From contig NW_024881501.1 in NCBI RefSeq assembly GCF_019059575.1, forward strand, positions 1,736,001-1,800,000: DNA of 64,000 nt. Reading direction: 5' to 3'. The notes below the pieces were generated by a model that did not search any database, was not told where the DNA came from, and saw nothing but the letters and a program-made list of their open reading frames with translations. The stretch comes from Amphibalanus amphitrite. Taxonomy: Eukaryota; Arthropoda; Thecostraca; Balanomorpha; Balanidae. A program made the position numbers and the translations under genes. This document shows positions 57,286 through 64,000 of the stretch, piece after piece; within the stretch, counting starts at the first letter, position 1; each line of letters opens with the position of its first letter.

Positions 57286-59847
57286 GTCACCGAAGCATCA
57301 CTCAAACAATTTGGGAACGGCGGCGGAGTGCCGGACCGTCCGAGGGGCCGGCGCTCTGCCGCCATTGCCGAGAGCCGGGCTGTCGCTGTCCCCTCACCTC
57401 CTCCCGTTCCTCTCCCCTCCGTCCCCTCTGCCTCCGGCGCGGCGCGCGTCCGGGCCGCTGTGCGCGCGCGTCACACCGTTACGCTCGGTGGCGCCGGCAC
57501 GGGGCGTGACGCGCCGGCCCACGGGACCAGTCACGGGGCGTGACGGGGCGTCACAGCGATGGCAGTGGGGCGTCGCCGGCCGTCGCACGGGGCCGTGGCG
57601 AGGTGTCGGCCGATCGGCGGCGGCGGCGGCTCGTCTCGGACAGCACGGCCGGATGCCGCCTAAACACACGCCGCTTAGTGTCAGGGCCACGCCGAGACGT
57701 CAGGCCACGGCTTGGCTGACGCTACAAATTGCGGCGTAGCGGCGACCGAGGCGGCGCGGCAGAGACGAGACGGCGCAGCGCGGCTAATTTTAGGGCGGTC
57801 TGCGCGGGCCAGGCGCGCCGGCGCAAAAAAATCGCCACTCGACAAATTGATTGGGGGCTGGAGGTGGTAAAAGAGCAAGTGTTATCGGGTCGGCGACTAG
57901 ATTAAACAGAGAAAAGCCGCGGCGGGCGGCGCTCTGTGGTTTTATTATGGGATAAATCTGCCAGAGCCGGTATCAGATCGCGGCAGTCGGGGCACCGGAG
58001 TCGGTGGTACGCCCTGCCAACCAAGGGGTTAACGGCCCAGATTACCGAAACGACCTATCGACTTGTCGAATCGATTTTTTCTGAGACCTCTAAAATCCAC
58101 AAAACCTCCAGCCGCGGCCGCTTCGCCTCGGATCGCGATAAGTTGGTAAGACATTTGTGGGTTGTGAACAACTGATATGAACATTTATGGCGCCGACCGA
58201 GCAAATTTGCTTAGTGCACGCACATGCTGTAACAGCCTTTTGGGCGATCGTCCAAAGTGATGTTTGAGCGTACTCAGTCTTTGCACGTCTGTGTGCACGT
58301 TTGCACGACATTCGTTTCACCGTGGCATGCTGAAATTCCGATTAATTTACACTAAGTAGGGCTCTATAATTACTCCTTGTCATGCATACAAAAATGATTC
58401 TTTTCACGGCAAGCAAGTTTCTTTTGTTTGATCTTTTGATAATAATATGACACAAGTGAACCATCACCGCTGTAGTGGGGTATAATGCATGCCATCTTTT
58501 TTTACCTGATTAGAGGACCTCAGCATTACCAAACATATTCTCGGCTCCCGTAGTCGCGCAATACCTGCATAACGCGTTCATGTATGGACCAGGTCCAGTT
58601 CCCACTATCGGACTCATGGGACGGGATGGGTATTATTGATGTTCTCCGACACTCAGGAGCAGCGCCCCTGCCCGTGTTCCCTCCCCGAGCGGCCTGTCCT
58701 CCTTTGAGCCGGGTCCGTGCCGTGTACCTATCGACTGGCCGTGAGAGCAGGCCCACTCGAGGGCGGCTGCCGCCCCCGCCCCCGCCGCCGCCGCCGCGCC
58801 TCATTAGCAGCGTGTTGAACACGGCTGTCGCTGCCGGCGGCGGCGCGCCCGTAAATAGATCGGGCTCACGGCGCTAATAGCCGGCCTTTATCTGCGCCGC
58901 CGGCCGGGCGCGCTCATCCCATTGTTGGGCGACTGCCCGGCAGGGCGGCCGGCCACGAGTGGCCCCGCGGCACCCGATTGTAAATTGAGAGATTAATATT
59001 TGATGGCCGTGTGCAGGAGTGGCCAGGTGCGGAGTGCCGGGCCCTCCATAGGTGCCCGTGGGGGAGAACAGAGCGCCCGATGGGTGATTAAGTCAGGTGA
59101 ATCGTGCCTCGTGGGTGGCTTCCAGGGGCGCGTGTTCAGGTCAGCAAAGCACGCACGCTATCGTGCGGGAAATAAACCTGTCACTGCACGTGCGCGCTTT
59201 GAGGCGACACATCCAAACAGGAAACATCACGAGTCAGATCACAGGATCACCAAACGGCCACGGACAGCTGCCTGGCCGGGTGATGACAACGCTTATATAT
59301 ATATTCATTATTTTGCTCGAAAGCAAATATTTTGCTTATCTTGTTTATTTTTCATTTTGTCTAGATTCTTCATAGACAAGCAGACAGATTAAATCATTAC
59401 CAATTAATTATCAGTGGAACACGAGCTAGCTGTCGCTTCTTCGTACCGTAAATAACTGATCACGATTCACGGGAGTCGGCCATCATTAGAATCAGCGACA
59501 CGGCACGACTCTCTTGATGTTACGCAGACCACAAAACAGGATTAAATAAAAACCCTCCGGACACGCAGCAAGCATTGTTGAGTTATTTTAATGATGCATT
59601 GCAATTACAAGCAGTCTGTTTTCAAAACCCGTCGCATGGGATAGCTGCCATCGAGGGTGCAGGAAAAGCGTATCAAAAGCTGTCACTTTCATCGACACAG
59701 CATCCTCTCAAGGTCAATGTAACTATTTACTTCCGTGAAAAGCCTCAAGCCTCTGCTTGCCAATGAGCAAAACTCCAGCCGCTCGCCGGACCTAACTCTC
59801 CGGGATAGATACTTCCATACGAGAATACACAGCAGTCTGTGTCCGCC
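57286..59847. other. CpG-rich and AT-rich alternation, no supported gene
   Basis: CpG-rich at 57330-57820 and 58660-58980, AT-rich between and after. GGCGGCGGCGGCGGC lies at 57615. No splice-bounded exon, tRNA or repeat family could be supported; frames in the GC-rich parts are open on both strands. Confidence 0.4.
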
Positions 59848-60095
59848 AGCTCGGCAGTCCGACCCCAGTCCGACCTCCAGTCCGGACCCAGTCCGACCCG
59901 GCACGGAGCCCCAGTCCGACTCCAGCCCGACTCCAGTCCGACTCCAGTCCGGCCCCCAGTCCGACTCCAGTCCGACCCCAGTCCGACCCGGCACAGAGCT
60001 CCAGTCCGACCCCAGTCCGACCCCCAGTCCGGCCCCAGTCCGACTCCAGTCCGACCCGGCGCGGAGCCCCAGTCCAACCCGGCACCGAGCTCCAC
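59848..60095. repeat. 11/12-bp minisatellite (CCAGTCCGACTC), about 20 units
   Basis: Units CAGTCCGACTC and CAGTCCGACCC, with CCGGCACGGAGCC spacers recurring about every 95 bp, showing a higher-order repeat. Confidence 0.94.
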
Positions 60096-60659
60096 CCCGA
60101 CCCCGCTCGCCGCACGGAGCCGTGCCGCGCGCGGGCTACGATCGGCCGATTTCGCCGTGCCGGCCGCGATGGGGCGATGTCGGTGTCAGTCCATCCGCCT
60201 CTGACACCTCTGAGAACGCAGGCCGCCCGTTACAAAAGACAGCCAATTTCAGCGAGCGGCCCTCTCAAAGTGCCTGCCGAATATAACGGCGGTGGAAGAT
60301 CACTGGGTGCACGGTCCGAGGCGTGCAATGTGCATGGAGCGGACCGGTGCCCGGGCATCTTTGTCGATCACAACACAGAAAGCCACTTCTGTGAACGGCG
60401 GCGCCCTCGTCGGCCGGTTCACCGAACTGCAGACGAGAACGCAAAACAAACGTAATCCGGGCCGGCGCGGCGGCCTGCACCGCTCAGCGCTCTGGCTCGG
60501 CGTCTGAAGTGAAGCCGTGCCCTCTCCGCCGCCATGAGCCGGTCGGCTCGGAGGGTGGCCGGCGGGACACGTGTGGCGCGCTCCGTGTCTGTGAGTGTGT
60601 ACCATCACTGGGCCGTGCTCCGGGAACCGCGCCGGCCCTATCGGCAACGATCAGCGCGG
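60096..60659. other. CpG-rich spacer, no gene
   Basis: GC-rich sequence between two minisatellites; open frames on both strands without recognisable domains. Confidence 0.4.
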
Positions 60660-60773
60660 GCCGCCGGGACCGACGGGGACCGCCGGGGACCGCCGGGGAC
60701 CGCCGGGGACCGCACGGACCAGCGCCGGGGACCGCCGGGGACCGCCGGGGACCGCGCGGACCAGCGCCGGGGA
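60660..60773. repeat. 10-bp minisatellite (GGGGACCGCC)
   Basis: About nine units, with GGACCAGCGCC interruptions recurring after roughly 50 bp. Confidence 0.94.
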
Positions 60774-62276
60774 CCGTATGGATCGCGGATATCGTCACCC
60801 TGCAGATGTGCGCGGCAACGTCGGGGATCGCCGCGGCACTGCACCCGGCGAGTTGGCACTACAACGCAGAAATAAAGCAATGCGCTCGCTTATCCGCAAC
60901 TCACAAACATGCATCTCAGTTCAATAAACTATGATAACATTGATCAACGTTATCTTATTTGTTTTCAGGTAGCATTTAGTATTCACTACAAGGAGGCCCC
61001 GTGCCCTGAACTGGGGTCCTCGCGGCCCGAGTTATTCCACCGCCAACCCAGGAGGGACGACCGATCGGCTGTCTCACAGTTTCTTTTCCTCTTGGTACAC
61101 GATTAGAAAGGAACACCTGCAGCATGTGACCTTACCAGTTGCTCAGCCTAAAAACAAACACCGATGAGATAATTGGGCTTTATGGCAGTCCAAATCCCCG
61201 AGTCGGTGAAAAAGAGCCCTGTCATTCTCCCCTGGCCTTTGCAGGTCCAGGATGTACGGCTCTCCAGTAAAAGTCTTGTTGGTTTTGCTTTTTCGGACAT
61301 ATCTGGTCCTATATAATGTTTAAATGCATAAGTATCAACCCGGATTATGTGTATGCACATTTACCACGAGACTGTGAAATTTCATCGTTGTATGCCAAAT
61401 ACTTTCCGAGATATCCACCAAAAACCTCATTTTCTGCCGTTTGGGGTATTCTGGCCGCAATCTTCCTGGGATCGCCTATGACATCCATGGTGCCACCTAG
61501 CGAGAGGGACGCGGAAACACAGAATCATGAATGAATCGAGCGCGTAGTAAACGGTGTATGGAAGGGAGACTCGGCAGAGGCTATCCGGGTGGCCGGCGCG
61601 CGGCGCGCCCTTAGGCATCGGCCGACCCTTCGGACCGCGTGGGGTCAGAGGTCGCGCTCGGGAAGTCTCGGCTCTGGGTTTTAGCGCTGTGCAGTCAGGA
61701 AGGGAGGGGAGGATAGCGCTAGCCCGACTGACTAGTATCTCGGCTGATTCGTGTGGGGTGGAACGGATCACAGAACGGGATGGTGGCTAGTAGTGGATGA
61801 TGGGATGGTGGTTAGGTTAGTGCGTACTGCGTAGAACGTCGCTGAACATGTTTTTTTCATGGCAAACAACATGCAGCATAATGTGCGGGATTATGCCAGA
61901 ACTCATACAAAAAGGAACTAATATTTCGGCCGAGGGAGTGGATGAGTGCCGTGATTAAGCATGACGATGCTGCCAAAATCGGGATGCTTGTTTGCTCCCA
62001 TTTTTTTTTTTTATTAAGTTTTAACCCTAACATGCAGCGCTTGATCCGAACTTAGAGCTCCCCGACTGACCTTGGACCTTAAAATCGCACCGGTCCGGTG
62101 CGCCACCTTTTCTTCAGGGGCGCTCTTCTTGGTTGTATCTGTTCTTACCAGTAACTAAAGCAAATCGAATGTATAATAAAAAAGGCATACCTCAAACACA
62201 GTTTAATTCACATCCGCTCGTGTGCATACTTGTTTTTACCTATGCCTTCTCGCATCATAATATATCACTTCAGTGC
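60774..62276. other. No gene seen
   Basis: Mixed sequence. TTAACCCTAACATGCAGCGC at 62023 followed by GACCTTGGACCTTAAAATCG may be a small relic of a piggyBac-like element. No exon supported. Confidence 0.4.
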
Positions 62277-62280
62277 TTAA

Positions 62281-64000
62281 CCTTCAACGGAATTTTGGGT
62301 TTTCTGCATATACCCCGGCCGAGGGGGGGGGGCGATTACGACCCCTCTCCGTCTTTTTGCCCCTAATTGAGCTAGCGCCTTGCGGATAAAACTGAGCGCG
62401 TGCGTCGTATGAGATGCAGGAGATGTAGCAACTGGTACCCGAGTTGAATGTCTCAGGTCCACCGATAAACTCTGAGGTCAGTATAAGTGCTCTAAGTCGC
62501 GGGATCGGTTTTTGTTAAACAACTTCACCTTAACCCTATTCCTGGCGGGGGGGGGGGCCTCAGGAGCCCCCCCCCCTGAGGTTTTTTTGGTTATTTCTCC
62601 CAAACGCGTTGAGCTAGGAAGCTCAAATTTTCTGACTTTTCCTAAAAGGCTTCTACGCAACATGTCTGAAAATTTTGAGTTGATCTGACCTCAGGTCAGG
62701 TCACCAGAGGCGGTTTGGTGACCCTACCTCAGAAAAGTTTGCAAACACGCCAGAGCTAGAGTTTTTGACCGATCAATTTCTTCTCTTCAGGCTTTAGTTA
62801 GGGTACCAGTATGTGCAATTTGTATATCTCGGAATTTTGATATCGGTGACCTAAGGTCAGGTCAGTTTCGCGACCTCCCCATTATAAGTCAATGGGGGAA
62901 AATCAACTCCCTGTTTTTACCACTAAAACGGGTCGGAATGGCCCCATATACCATACATGACTTCATATACGATCAACCTTCACTACCTTGAGGTCTGTTT
63001 TGCTGTTGGGCAGCTGTGAGGTCATGTGACGTCATCAAAGGTCACCAAAGGTTTTTGGCCAATAACTCCGTACAGGAACAAGATACAGACGCGTGGATGG
63101 TCTCATTGTGTTCAGCTCGTCAAGACGCATCGAATGATATACATGATGACCTCGAGGTCACGTGACCTGAGGTCAACCTTTGACCTTGACCTTTCGAGGT
63201 CAACATATATATCATTCGATGCGGATTGACGAGAGGATCACAATGATGCCCTTAGTTTGTTCCTATCTTGACTAATTCGAAAGTTATTCGAGAAAAACTC
63301 TCTCCATATCTAGCGCCGCCATTTTGACTTTTTCGACCCCTGTGACGTCATCTTTGACCTGACCTGAAAATGACCTTAGTAAAAATTGTAGACCTTGTCC
63401 ATGCGTATCCGATGCCGTTTACCGCTTTCGCTATCTTGCTTCGTTCTCGAGATCTCAGGGGGGGGGCCGAATCGGCCCCCCCCCCCCGCCAGTTTCTTGT
63501 CCCGGCGGAGCCCGCCAGGAATAGGGTTAAGTGGTTACAGAGCCAAGAGTTTTGCATGCTCAAACGCGTCGAATAGTTAACGCTTTGTTTTTGTTGAGGT
63601 CAATTTAAGGTGTTTACCTCAGGTCATGTCAGGGCAGAGCCACTCAAGCCACGAGGCTGACTCAAGGAGGTCATATCGCTTCTTCGATGCGGTAGGTCCT
63701 TACAAGTCCACTGGTGGCTTCCCGACTTGCTAGCTCAATTTGATCGGGACTTTTTTGGTGAAATCTCCTGTGACCTTAGTGACGTCATAAATGAAGTCGC
63801 CTAACTTTAAGAATGAAAAAGTGAATGCTGGGGCTTGCAAAAATTGTATAAAATCGCGAATTCATGCGCTTGAGACAGCTTTAGATGGCTCCCGGCGCCA
63901 AAATAACAGGTTTCATATTTCCCAATTGATTAATAATCGTGAGGTTGCGTGACCGACCTGACTTCAAGTGACTCTTAAGAAAAATACGAGATAGCTAAAT
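62281..64000 (-). mobile_element. piggyBac-like MITE B2, interrupted by C1, runs off window
   Basis: TTAA (62277-62280) is followed by CCTTCAACGG, a spacer and CCCCGGCCGAGGGGGG, matching the complex left end of B1. After C1 (62534-63526), the family B body resumes at 63531 and matches B1 from about 30810 onward, up to the window end. The right terminus lies outside. Confidence 0.85.
62534..63526 (+). mobile_element. piggyBac-like MITE C1, complete, nested in B2
   Basis: This 993-bp element has TTAA at 62530-62533 and 63527-63530. The perfect 16-bp termini are CCCTATTCCTGGCGGG. The right end is complex: CCCGCCAG at 63485 and 63511, 26 bp apart. Hairpins with G and C tracts sit inside both ends. 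The body contains paired GGTCA clusters around TCGAATGATATACATGATG and an inverted counterpart near 63209. No protein encoded. Confidence 0.93.

Overview
This window looks like nuclear DNA of an animal. It holds no operons, one intron-containing gene with GT-AG splice sites, many microsatellites and minisatellites, and a dense load of non-autonomous DNA transposons. The mix of strongly CpG-rich blocks, GC-rich third codon positions in the one gene and AT-rich spacers would fit an arthropod or another invertebrate. The sequence alone does not settle the species.

Coding content is very low. The only gene I can support is a two-exon plus-strand gene (14009-14162 joined to 15067-15488). It encodes a 191-residue multi-pass membrane protein that I do not recognise. 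Nearly all other long open frames lie inside GC-rich tandem repeats or transposon bodies and are open by composition.

The dominant content is a superfamily of about 18 piggyBac-like miniature elements, called families A to H here. They occupy 1-3065, 3120-9459, 17011-17975, 25013-27486, 30552-31581, 33403-34262, 55085-55972 and 62281-64000. They are flanked by TTAA and have termini of the type CCC(T/G)CG. Most intact copies carry a G-tract/C-tract hairpin just inside each end. All are asymmetric: one simple end, and one complex end in which a second, degenerate copy of the terminal repeat lies about 26-28 bp further in. They are heavily nested in each other, and their bodies are packed with AGGTCA half-sites, including IR1 and DR1 arrangements typical of nuclear-receptor sites.

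Other mobile DNA: hAT-type elements with 8-bp target duplications (23383-23553, 52286-54558, 32959-36471, the last nested in a larger candidate at 32667-38726); Tc1/mariner-like elements with TA duplications (37139-38031, probably 46065-47461); and a foldback element (48769-49031) carrying four consecutive perfect hairpins with a shared loop.

The middle of the window (9460-24800) and 38700-44700, 47700-48300 and 56600-61100 alternate CpG-rich single-copy-looking sequence with minisatellites. These may be regulatory or intergenic DNA, but no exon could be supported in them.

Strand convention for the piggyBac-like elements: + means the complex end is on the right.
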